DNA of 64,000 nt. Source: Ziziphus jujuba. Taxonomy: Eukaryota; Streptophyta; Magnoliopsida; Rosales; Rhamnaceae. The position numbers and the translations under genes were made by a program. How positions within the stretch are numbered: position 1 is the first letter of the stretch; every line of letters begins with the position of its first letter. The DNA is taken from positions 759,001-823,000 of the forward strand of contig NC_083385.1 of NCBI RefSeq assembly GCF_031755915.1. The letters run 5' to 3'. The notes below the pieces were generated by a model. That model saw only the letters and a list, made by a program, of their open reading frames with translations, was not told where the DNA came from and did no database searches. This document shows positions 46,675 to 58,003 of the stretch, piece after piece.

Positions 46675-49359
46675 TCACGATGCCCTCGTCGCGCCTTCTT
46701 CCTTGAACCTTTGAATATGATCTTTGAATTGCCAAAGTGCATCAGCAAGTTTCCAACTTGCTTCGCTATCGGGTAGTCCCTTCCATTTCACCAAGTACTC
46801 ATGACTCGGATGGTTATCCCTACCACGAACTACTCGATTAGCTAAGATGCTCTCCACATCCTTGTCATAAGTGTTGTATACCCCTATTGGTGTTCGCTTG
46901 GACTCCCCTCTTGTATGGTCTTCCTCATCCTTGTTGTATGGCTTTAAGCAACTTACATGGAAGACCAGGTAAAGTTTGAGTGTTGGAGGTAACTCTACCT
47001 TATAAGATACCTTGCCCACCTTCTTGATGATCGGAAATGGCCCTTCATATCGGCGAACAAGGCCTTTATGTAGCCCTCAGGTAGACTTGTGTTGGGATGG
47101 AAGGATTTTGACGAACACCAAGTCTCCCACTTGATACTCCACGTGCCTTCTTTTTGTGTAAGCCCATTTCTTCATTTTCTTGGTTACTTTATGAAGGTAT
47201 AACCTTGCTAAGTCCACTTGCTCATGCCAAGTTTTAGCAACCTTGAATGAGGCGGGACTCCTTCCTCCAAGTTGATCAAATAAGTCGGCTATCAATGGTA
47301 TAGGGTACTTATTCTTAAAGGTGACCTTGTTAAGTGCCCTATAGTCAATGCATAGTCTTAACGAACCATCGTGCTTCTTTTGGAACAAGACGGGTGCTCC
47401 ATAAGGTGCTTGCGACGGTTGAATGTAACCAGCATCTAAAAGTTGTCTCCTTAGCTCCTCTAGCTCCGGGGGAGACATGCGATATGGTGCCATTGCGGGT
47501 GGTTTGGCACCGGACTCCAAGTCAATGCAATGATCCACCTCCCTCCTTGGTGGAAATCTTTTAAGTAGTTCGGGTGGCATGACATCTTTAAACTCTTCAA
47601 GGACTTGGATAATCTCCTTCGATGGCTCCTTGGAAGTAACTTTTTTTTCCTCACGTAATGTAGCAAGGAATGTAGCATCTCCCTTCCTTATCCCTTTTCT
47701 TGAGTTGTATGGCAGAGAAATGGTTGGAAGTTCTCGGCTTGTGCGTCATCGGGATCATGCAAGGGCCTCCCTCTATTATACACACTGTGTTGTAGCGAGG
47801 GAGTGGCACCACATTGAATTGTCTAAGAAATTCCATACCAAGCATAATATCAAAGTCATCCATAGGAGTAATGGAGAAGTTGACTTTACCTTGCCAAGTA
47901 CCGAGGTGTAACTCCACGTTACGAGCCATACCATCCAGTGGTTTAGTTTCAGCATTCATAGTTTTTAACCAACCTTGACCCTTGTCAAGTTTTAGGCCAA
48001 GCCTCATGGCCTCCTCCCTCTTTATGAAATTGTGAGATGCTCCAGTGTCCACCATGACTTGAGCATCCTTACCATTAATACGTGCCGCCACATACATAAA
48101 GGAGTTGTTCTTTGCATTGTGAGCTGGGATCGGTCTAGCCTTCAATGAGTTGAGGAGTTGTAAACAACCCATTTGTGTTCGCTCTTGAGTTTCCCTCTCT
48201 TCGAGCATGGCACTTAATGACTTCCTCTTTGGACAATCTCTTGCCCAATGGGGACCGTCACATAGGAAGCAATTTTCCTTCGGGCTTGGCTCCTTTCTTC
48301 CAATCTTTGCTAGGTAATGGTGGCCTTCTTTGATGCTCCTTACTTTGGGAAGTTTTATGGAACTTGGCTCCCCCACCTTTAGTATAATTATTCTTAGGCT
48401 TGGGGTTAGAAGACTCACCTCGACTATATTTAACAAGAGTTTCAGCCGTAGTGAGTGCAGTTGAGATGTCTTGTACACCCCTTCGTTGAAGCTCTTGACA
48501 TGCCCATGGTTGCAATCCATCCATGAAAAGTTGAAAAGGAGATCCTCCTCACTCATGTTGGAAATTTGGAGCATTAGATAGGAGAATTGCTCCACATACT
48601 CACGAATGGATCGTTGATGCTTCAACTTTTTCATGCGCTTTCTAGCATCATTTGCCACATTCTCGGAATAGAATTGCTTCTTTAGTTCACTCTTTAATTC
48701 TTCCCAAGAGTTGATTACGCATGTGCCTTTCTTTATTTCTTCATGCTTTCTACGCCACCATACTGCAGTAAGATAGAGGGTTGGGGTGTTTACCTTTTGT
48801 TTCTTATCTTGAAAATCCAAGGCCTCAAAGTACCGCTCCATATGCCACATGTAGTTGTCTAACTCCTTGGCATCTCTTTTTCCACTAAAATCCTTGGCTT
48901 GGGAACATCCACTCTTGGAGTAGAGACTACTTGTTAAGTAGTAATGGTGTCCTTAGTTGCAGCTTGCTTGCATAATGCCCAATCCCCACGTGTCTCCTCT
49001 AAGCTTTTCTTAAACTTGTCCAATTGAGCTTGCATGAGGGACAAGGTTTCAATTACCTTTGTTTGGAAAGCTTGGCTTTCATGACGCCATGCCTCGGTGT
49101 TGGCTTCGTTGGTGCTTTGCATGGTACCTCTAAGCTCCCTCACTTGGTCACCCACACGACCATCAAGCTCCTCTATGCCTTGCTCCACACGATCAAGCCG
49201 CTCCAACATGTCGGCAACGGCCAACTCCATCTTGACCACCTTGGTCTCCATGGCAGTGAGAACGTCCTTCAACTTTGAACGCCCTCGTCCTTTCCTTCCA
49301 GCATTGGAACTGGTCTCCCTTCCCCTTGCCTCCTCAACGACAACCTCTGATGAAGACAT
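46675..49359 (-). pseudogene. Remnant gag-pol of the chromovirus
   Basis: Frames 49359-48934, 48850-47651, 47580-47077 and 47019-46675 carry gag, protease, the first reverse-transcriptase block and the chromodomain. In the third frame [11 protein letters not shown] is followed directly by [20 protein letters not shown], which belongs near the end of integrase, so a large in-frame deletion removed the polymerase core. The element could move only with help from a complete relative. Confidence 0.85.
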
Positions 49360-49401
49360 GTTGCTCTAGATGCTAGCTCTAACCAAAGCTCTGATACCAC
49401 T

Positions 49402-50027
49402 TGTCACGGACTTGTTTGTTTACCCTTCAAGCTGTGCGGCCTTAGTTGCTATTCCAACCTTTTATTGCAACTAAGTAAGCTTTTTGTTCACAAGAAATAA
49501 AAGTTAAGCAAAGAAAACTAGAGCACAAAAGAGAATTTGGGAGAATGAAAGTATATTGCTTAAAAGAGAGCTTTACAAGCGAATGTGTGGATTCTTCGTT
49601 CTATTTACAAATGAGGGTTCACCCCCTTTATATAGAGGACTTGGCATGTAGTACGAGGATACAACATTCTAGATCTTTCACACATGACACTATCCTAGAT
49701 AAGGTTATAGATAATTCTCCTAGATATTTTTATGGACTATTCTAGAAAGCCATCTTACTACATGATACTAGAATGTTTTAGAAAGGTATATAAGTTCTAG
49801 ATTGTTCTATAGTATTCTAGAACCTTCCAGAGATCTCTTGAGTCATCTAGAACCTTCTAGACTTCTCTTCAATCATCTATAACTTTCTAGAATTCTCTTA
49901 CCTAAAAGCTTCTAGAATCTTCCGGATCCTTCTAGATTTCTCTTGAATTATCATGAATTCTCAAGGAGAGTCTTGAATATTCCGGATAAGCCTCAAGAAT
50001 TTCTCCATTTTCATGCGAAACGTGACA
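49402..50027 (-). repeat. Right LTR of the chromovirus
   Basis: 626 bp, similar along its whole length to the left LTR with scattered single-base differences. This is the 5' LTR in the element's orientation; the primer-binding site lies next to it. Confidence 0.92.
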
Positions 50028-50293
50028 CTATGCCAATGCCAAATACAGATACAAAATACATTTAATAAGAGATAAAACAAACAATGCACACAACAAGCAA
50101 CACATTGCAATTTGCAAAAAGCCTATATCTCTAATTATACACATAAAAATAATTTTTATTATCAGGGTCTTCCTCCTCTATGCTGCTCACTCCTCTTCCT
50201 TCCACGAGCAGGAATTCTCATACAGATGGACCGGTCCTGTAATGTAACTCCACGGGTCACTGTACTTGTTCTTTATTCAAATCGATACAAGGA

Positions 50294-52722
50294 TTAATAA
50301 TAAGAAGTACCAGCCCTCATGCCTGTATGCTGCCAGCACCTTCTATTTCCTGGTACTGGTTTTCTTGTGCACGCAGTTCCGTTTCTTGTAGTTGCTCCAC
50401 ATGTAACAACACCTATGCCATACATGTTCTGGTTGATTCTGCTGGACGAAACTTCATACTTCAATCTTCCATGATTACGTATTGCAGCTGAATTGTTGTA
50501 ATACTCTGAAGTGTCACCACCAGCCCTCATGCCACTGTGCCACCAGCACCTTTTATTTCCTTCTACTGGTTCTCTTTTGCATGCAGTACCGTTGTTTGTA
50601 GTTGCTCCACATGTAACAACACCTATTCCATTCTTGTTCTGGTTGACTCTGCTGGACAAAACTTCATCCTCCAATCTTCCATGATTACATATTGCATCTG
50701 AAGTGTCACCACCAGCCCTCATGTCGCTGTGCTGCCGGCACCTTTTATTTCCTTCTACTGGTTCTCTTTTGCATGCAATTCCGTTGTTTGTAGTTGCTCC
50801 ACATGTAACAACACCTCTTCCATTCTTGTTCTGGTTGATTCCGCTGGACAAAACTTCATCCTCCAATCTTCCATGATTACATATTGCAGCTGAAGTGTCA
50901 CCACCAGCCCTCATGCCGCTGTGCTGCCGGCACCTTTTATTTCCTTCTACTGGTTCTCTTTTGCATGCAGTTCCATTGTTTGTAGTTGCTCCACATGTAA
51001 CAACACCTATTCCATTTTTGTTCTGGTTGATTCTGCTGGACAAAACTTCATCCTCCAATCTTCCATGATTACATATTGCAGCTAAAGTGTCACCACCAGC
51101 CCTCATGCCGCTGTGCTGCCGGCACCTTTTATTTCCTTCTACTGGTTCTCTTTTGCATGCAGTTCCGTTGTTTGTAGTAGCTCCACATGTAACAACACCT
51201 ATTCCATTCTTGTTCTGGTTGATTCTGCTGGACAAAACTTCATCCTCCAATCTTCCATGATTACATATTGCAACTGAAGTGTCACCACCAGCCCTCATGC
51301 CGCTGTGCTGCCGGCACCTTTTATTTCCTTCTACTGGTTCTCTTTTGCATGCAGTTCCGTTTTCTGTAGTTGCTCCACATGTAATGTTGTCATATTCTGA
51401 AGTGTCACCACTATTTGATTCAAAAACATCAAGAGTGTAAAGTGGTTTTTCCTCAGTTGACACCAATCGGGAATTGGATTTCCCAATTCCTCTCCCTTTA
51501 TGTTCATCACACCTTTTATTACCTTGAACAGCCTGCCTTCTAGAAGGTGAACCATCAGTCAAGGTAAATCCACAAATAGGACTGAAGCTCTTGCTGACAT
51601 GATACTCGACTGTAACTGTGCCATGCCTGAAACCTGATTTACCATGTCCATCAGACTTTGAGCTGTCAATAACACCATATTGTGAGCCATAGATGCCATT
51701 TGAATTTGATATCCTGACTGTAGTCAACTCATTGATCTTCATCCCTTTGTGTTCAGCACATCTCATTCTTCCTTCAACTGGTGCTCTTGTACAAACTGAA
51801 TCAAGGGTTAAAGCTACTCCACAGATGACATTATTCCCCTGAGTAATGCCACTTGTGTCCAGTACTGAACGAGGACGTGACCTACCAAACTTGAAAACTC
51901 GAGAGAGGATATTGGGTCTCTCCTCATCAGCACAAGCATTGAAGTTGTTCTCTGTTGCAAGCGATTTGGCTGCTTTGATCCTAATGCCCATTTGCCCCAG
52001 ACTCCAAGATAAAAGCCTTCGGTCAATAGTAGGGGAATGGTTGCAACCTGAAGAAATTTTCACCAGTTTCTCAAGGATATCATCAGGGCGTCGTGAACCA
52101 TTAATTCTTTTGTTCCATGCATAGTCAAATTTGTCAAGCAGCCGAGTCTCTGTTTGCTGTGCATCACTTTTACTTTGCATCTGTTGACAACCAAGAGTTG
52201 AAAAAGTAAATATCATTAAAAAAATAAAAAATAAAAAATAAAAAAAATAAAAAAAGAAAAGAAAAGAAAGAACTTTGCATCCACGACTTTTTTCCATACT
52301 TGAAATCTATTGCGAGGGCTCAAGGAGATGAATCACATGGAAGACAGGAAAAGCTTAAAATAAATACATTGTTTCTATCATATACTTATGAGAGTTGAGA
52401 TTGTCAATTTCTACGCCCCGGAACTATTCAGTTGCTCTTTAGGAATGTTATGAAATTTGTGATTGTAATTCCCACAACACAAGTAGCGCCAGCTTCAATA
52501 AGTAGAAATGAAATGAAAAGCAAACAACATAGCACGCATTATAAGGGGAAAGTATTGTAGACAACAAAGAAACAATGACAGAGAAAATTCAATAGGAAAT
52601 CTTTTTGTGATAATTACTAGCATCTAATCATATGATAAAAGTTATCGTCATAAATAAATATTGGAAGCCATCAATCAATTACTAAAACTCTTCCTCCAAG
52701 GAAACACAACGAATGTTCAATT

Positions 52723-52769
<47 letters not shown>

Positions 52770-53549
52770 ACAGGTGCCCATCTAAACATAATTGGGTATC
52801 CTCTCGAAAAAATCTCCTCAAACAATCCAGGTCCCTTGGAAAGACAGGGTGTTGGGTGAGCAGTTGAGCAGCCACTGCCCAAATGTGCACCAGTGCGGCC
52901 ATAATGCTGAAGCCGTGTCCTCACGTCCTCAGCGTGTCCAATGTAAACCACAACCATGCCTTCAGGATCAAGCTTTGCAACGTTACGGCCTAGACCACCG
53001 GTCTGAGATAGGGGAATGGCAAGTTCATATACTCCCGGAGTTGATATTCCAGGGAGGTTATGAAACCTATACCTTTCAGCACCATCCTTTCCAAGTGAAT
53101 AGGCTTCCCAATCACAAGGGCCTACCAGAATCTAGCACACATAAACATAATATGAAAAGAAATCACATTTTTATTTAACCATTTAGCCAACAACCCACAA
53201 AAAGAAATTTACTTCATTTGAGGAGAAGATCAGCATTAATTATAACAACTCTCATTTCTTTGAATCTATGGAAACTTTGAAAACTGTTTTACAATGAGAG
53301 GAAGGCAGTTCTTACTTTCCATTTAACGGGATCATTCAAGAAGGAAAATAAATTCTGGGTATTTTTATAATCAACCTCAAATTAAGTGAGTCAGAGAGTG
53401 AGAGTACCGGAATAGAAAATATATACCTTCCATTGGGAGAATTTAGTACCGTGTTTGGCGCGCGTACGGTCTTCCCTCTTCGATCTGGAGACGACAACAG
53501 CGGTCGAATCGCTTCCTACCATTTCTTCTTCTTGTTGACTCTGACTCAT
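50294..53549 (-). CDS. EFFECTOR OF TRANSCRIPTION family protein, copy B, with expanded Cys/His repeat (8 units)
   Basis: Three exons, 53427-53549, 52772-53131 and 50294-52180, give 2370 nt (789 aa), against 493 aa in copy A. Exon 2 keeps the GIY-YIG-like block (VYELAIPLSQTGGLGRN, VVYIGHAEDVRTRLQHYGR). Exon 3 has two early repeats matching copy A, then six copies of the third type (CGATTNNGTACKREPVEGNK and on, RC-x2-H), most spaced 64 aa or 192 bp apart. In the second repeat the second Cys is replaced by Ser (GSPSRR), so that unit probably no longer binds zinc. All frames are open despite the expansion, which suggests the gene has been kept. A low-complexity start preceding exon 3 is intronic. 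Family certain, expression unknown. Confidence 0.88.
50318..51400 (-). repeat. 192-bp coding tandem repeat in ET copy B
   Basis: Six units of the ET Cys/His motif plus linker (AICNHGRLEDEVLSSRINQN). The middle units are nearly identical, and the outer units are more diverged or shorter. Near-identity at the DNA level points to recent unequal crossing-over or gene conversion. Confidence 0.92.
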
Positions 53550-54959
53550 ACAGCTATGTGACCGTCAATCTCGCCGTTGTTAATTTTTAAGCCCCCATAA
53601 ATTTTACTGAATTACCAAATTTGCCCTTCCACTCTGTCCTATTTAATAAAGACCTCTACGTCTTCGCCCACGTCACGGCCTCGCTTCTTGGTTTTCTTTT
53701 ATTTATTTATTTAATTTTTTATTTTTTTTTTCTTTTGGGGTAAATCAGCGGGCTTCTTGGTTGCTATGCTAATGAAGAATAGATGATGACTCAACAAAGC
53801 TTTTAAAAAGTCAAAAGTTTCTACCAAAAAAACTAAAAAGATAAAGTTCTGTCTTAAAGTTAAAAAAAAAAAAAAAAAAGTAGAATTTTAGAGCTTAAGG
53901 ATAACATATATAAAATAAGTCAATGACTTCTTTCCACACTGGTTTTAACTAATCTAAAGAGTGCCCAACAGTCAAGTTATGAAAAATGACCTAAACTTTT
54001 TTATTTTGTTGAAATATGAGAAGACAATGTTGAAATTCTTGGCAATCTAATATATTCATCCCAAACCATTCTCGGTCATTATTCCAAAATAATGTAACCA
54101 ATGTAAAAGAATTATATATTATTGTTTCATACAGAAAATACATTTATAATTCGTACCGAATCTTCTTTTTTACTCTTTTTTTTTTTAATTTAAAGAAATT
54201 AAAAAAAAAAATTAAACAATCACAGAGCACATTCTTAATAACAAAACTTGAGTGCTAATCTATAGTGTTCATGGAATAATTTTGAGTTTCAATCTTTCAT
54301 CCCCAAGATTAAAAAAGTATGTATATATTTTTCGTTTTAAAATAATACATAGACACCAAATCAACGGTAGGGGCACATAAATATGGCATAAGCACAAGGC
54401 ACAAGACCTTGAATCCCAGCTTACACCCCAATAAATAGAATATTTGTGGCAAGGAAAAGGAAATGGGGAGCAAGGAGCATCTTGTTTGTTTGTTTTCTCA
54501 ATGAATCCATCTTTATCTCTTTTTTTTTTTTTCTCTCTCTCTCTGGAGTGAATCCATTTTTATCAGCTATAAAAAGCAGCATCATTTTTATTTTATTTTA
54601 TTTTTTATGATGTTACTGATAATAGCAATGGGACAGGAAGCTTTTTATGTATCCCTAGAGGGACTATGTGTCTGTGATTTTCTGAAATTCAGTGTGTCTT
54701 CTTCTTCAATATTAGTGATTACACAGAGCTCAAAGTCTTCATCATGCCCCCACCCTCCCAATGCTCCGAGAAAGCTTTATGCACCACAAAACCCTATCAT
54801 CTTTGTTGCTTCCTCTATATCCTTTTCTTTGTAAAATGTTTAGTCAAATGACCAGCTGTACTACTTTATCAAATATTAGTTAGGTAGTGAAAAATACGTA
54901 GTGCTACTTTATCAAATATTAATTAGGTAGTGAAAAATAAATAGCCAGGCCGGGCCATA

Positions 54960-54992
<33 letters not shown>

Positions 54993-56695
54993 GCAGAAAA
55001 GCTTCTCTGCAGGGCCAAAACGGAATAGGAGGAGCTTGCATTGATTAAAATTAATTAAGGTCATTTACCTGCTGCTGATATTATGCAATTTATACATCTT
55101 CTTCCAAAGAAAGACAAGTACATAAGTAAATATGTTTAAATTAATAATATAAAAGAAATCAATGAAAAGTAATAATGCCTGTCTAACATACATATGCAGA
55201 ATAACCTACACTGGCTAGTAAGGGAAAGAGGAAAAAATAACCCTTTTTTTCTTTTTCTTTTCTCATTTATATATCCTGTAAATTTAATGCAGAAAAAAAA
55301 AAAAAAGGAAAATTCCTTGTAACATATATAATTATACATAGATATATTTCAGAACATTTTGTGGTAATTATACATCTCAGAAATTGCTTATAAGCAAAAT
55401 GTTAATGACATGAAGGAAATTAATACACCCAATAGAGAAGATATTTGTACGATTTTGATGAAGGGACGTCACACACTCTTTGGTTTGGGTTGGCCCTGCA
55501 GAGTTCACTATCATTAATGGAGTATGTGTTTCCCTTGTCAATTTCACGAGGAGGCCAAGGGATCATCAACATTGAAATCAAATCCCTATAAACATTGGGT
55601 CATTGCTCTTTGGTTTCTCTTTTGTGCCAAAATAGAAGACGGTCCTTCAATATTTATGATTTTTCATTATTTTATTTTATTTTATTTTGAGGAGTAAATA
55701 GCCATGGAGGAGATGCTAGCAAATATCTATCCCAAAGGACAAATGTCGTCAGTATCTTTTGAAGGTTTCCAATTTCTTTTTCTCTTTTCTTTTCTTTTAA
55801 ATATATATATATATATATTCACTTATGTGATGTAATTTTGCCTAAACCACCTTTTTTTTTTGGGGTACCATTGCGTAAACTTAGAAGCCATCCTCTAATT
55901 TAACCCACTGTTCATGTTCAGCAGAATGTCTCTTGGCAAACTGTTCTGTTTATTTACTACTTGAGATTAAGAAACAACAAAAATGCTTATTGAAGAAATG
56001 GTATTTATATCTACACTATACAATTAAAATTAACTATTAAAATTAACTTGTTTTCAACTATATGATCTACCTGAAATTCAATTTTCTGGTGGCTTGTTAT
56101 CTTGGAATAAATCATGAGCAATTTAATAAAATTAATTCAAACTCAGTATCAAATGTCATTTATGTTTTCTCACCAACCTTTTATTTAGCCATCCAAAGTT
56201 CCCATTTCTTCTTGGGGAAGTAGTATTCATATTGCTCTGCTACAAAGACCGAATATATAGACTAAAAATAGAGTTTTTAACTTGTATAAGGTTTAATGCA
56301 AAGGATGAAAAATATATCATATCAAAGAATAATAATAAAAAAAAGAGTTTGAAAAAGGGAAGTGGAACTTCAATCATTGAATTGTATATAAGCTTTATAA
56401 GTGATGAAAATAAGCAAAAGTGAGCTTGGATTAGAAAGCATCCGTTTCTTATTTGTCGTGTAGTTGGGTTTGAAGTGTGGCGGGTGTGTGTAGCATGCTG
56501 TGAGACAAGGTGGGGAATATGCCAAAGAAGTAAGTCCAATTTAGGCCACCTGCTTTTGTTCTCATGAATCAATCAAATTCCCATGAAAACAAGAGTAGGT
56601 TAGGTTCCGTTTCTCAGTTTCCATGGAACAACCGAAAACTTGTTGGTGTTTGAAAAAATTGCTCTATTTTTTTTCTCTAATCCCAAGGCCCTATT

Positions 56696-56727
<32 letters not shown>

Positions 56728-57046
56728 GGACTTTCACATGTTCCTTAATGGCAAATAGCTAATCAGCTGCTCAGAGGCTAAAGGTACCTTGAAGACAGTG
56801 CGTGTCTTCTTCTAGGCTTCTGCTTCTTCCTCATGTCATACCGGGTAAAGACTGCGGAGAAAAAGCAAGTTGGTGCCCGTGAATGTGGTTTGCTGGTATT
56901 TCTGGTCGTTAATAATGATGCATTGGCTTGTTTTGATGTGGGTTTTTGATTGTGGGGTGTGTTGAAGTTGCAGGCAGCCTGCAGGAGGAGGAAAAAAGGG
57001 TGTGTTGAAAGTTGTGTTTAGATTTGTTTGTGGGAGTGGGTCGGGT
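53550..57046. other. Intergenic, end of copy B and kinase upstream region
   Basis: To about 56230 this is duplicated DNA, including the LINE-free site near 55355 and (TA)n tracts at 54970-54991 and 55803-55818. From 56230 to 57046 it is unique, with a GA microsatellite (56697-56722) that probably lies in the kinase promoter or leader. No ORF has a recognised domain. Confidence 0.55.
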
Positions 57047-57970
57047 ATGAAACACAAGGGAGGCTCAGATCATGTGGTTGGAGCAGGGAAAGTGGTGGTG
57101 GTTGCCGTTAAAGCTTCCAAGGAAATCTCAAAGGCAGCTCTGGTTTGGGCTCTGACTCATGTCGTTCAACCTGGGGATTGCATTAAGCTTCTGGTCGTCA
57201 TTCCTTCTCAGACCTCAAGTAATCCTCCTCCTCTCTCTTTTTATTGACGAAAACGCACGTTCACTTTGTTTTGAAATGCTGATCAATTTCTATAGAAATT
57301 AACTGGACTAAAAGTAGGTTCCTTTTAATCATTCATATTGCCCTGCTATTTTGCTTGGCTAATCTTCTTGCCGTCAAGAACATATCTTGCAAAGTTGATA
57401 GTTTTCCTTCTGATTAGTTGATTGAATTAGTCAAGATTTTTTAGCTTCTTTTGTCGTCCCTGACATGGAAAAATGACTCATATCAACACTACTCCTGGAA
57501 CATTTAGGAAATTATATTCAACTGAATTGCAGAGGTGTTCAATTTTTCATCTTTTATAATGTAATGTGTTATAAACTTACAGACAGGCGGACTTTGTATC
57601 ATACAAGGTCCGCCATTAGTATCTTTACTTTAGGAAACTCTTTCTAATTTCTTTTATGTGTTTGTTGTGTTAGAATTCTAAAGATGCCTAGGCTAGTAGG
57701 TTTGGCCCTTCATCTCTGATAAAAACAGTGATTTGGGTAGTTCAATATTGATGCTTGATGGAAAGCTTTTTTGTTCTTAGGTAAAAGGATGTGGGATTTC
57801 TCCAGATTTACCAGTGATTGCGCTTTTGGTCATCATAAATCTTTCTCGGGAGGAGCCAATTCATTTGAGACGGATGATATTGTAAATTCATGTTCTCAGA
57901 TGGTGCTTCAACTGCACAATGTTTATGATCCAGAGAAGGTCAGGCGAATCAACTTCCTTTTCCTTCCCCG

Positions 57971-58003
<33 letters not shown>

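Larger units (their letters stand above)
46033..50027 (-). mobile_element. Ty3/gypsy chromovirus, internally deleted, 3995 bp, inserted in copy B
   Basis: LTRs are 46033-46657 (625 bp) and 49402-50027 (626 bp), very similar to each other, beginning TGTCACGG and ending (G/A)TGACA. The element points left. The primer-binding site complement GCTCTGATACCA (49388-49399) abuts the right LTR and corresponds to initiator tRNA-Met, and the purine tract complement CTCTCCCCCACCT follows the left LTR. Coding remains from right to left are a gag N-terminus (49359-48934), gag with the zinc knuckle CFLCDGPHWARDC plus a protease DTGASHNF block (48850-47651), the start of reverse transcriptase (CIDYRALNK), then a jump to the end of integrase and a chromodomain (YLVKWKGL). 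Most of the polymerase and integrase is lost. CTAT flanks both sides. Confidence 0.92.
45058..56230. repeat. Tandem segmental duplication, copy B (with chromovirus insertion)
   Basis: Direct-repeat partner of copy A. It begins in what was SAT5 intron sequence (TGTGTCTACAAGATTCACA) and ends near GCCATCCAAAGTTCC plus about 40 bp. Sequence similarity is high but with many substitutions and indels, so the event is not very recent. Confidence 0.88.

Noticed and set aside
57002..57046. An upstream start for the kinase
   Set aside because: The extension begins with GTG, not ATG, and lies in leader-like sequence.
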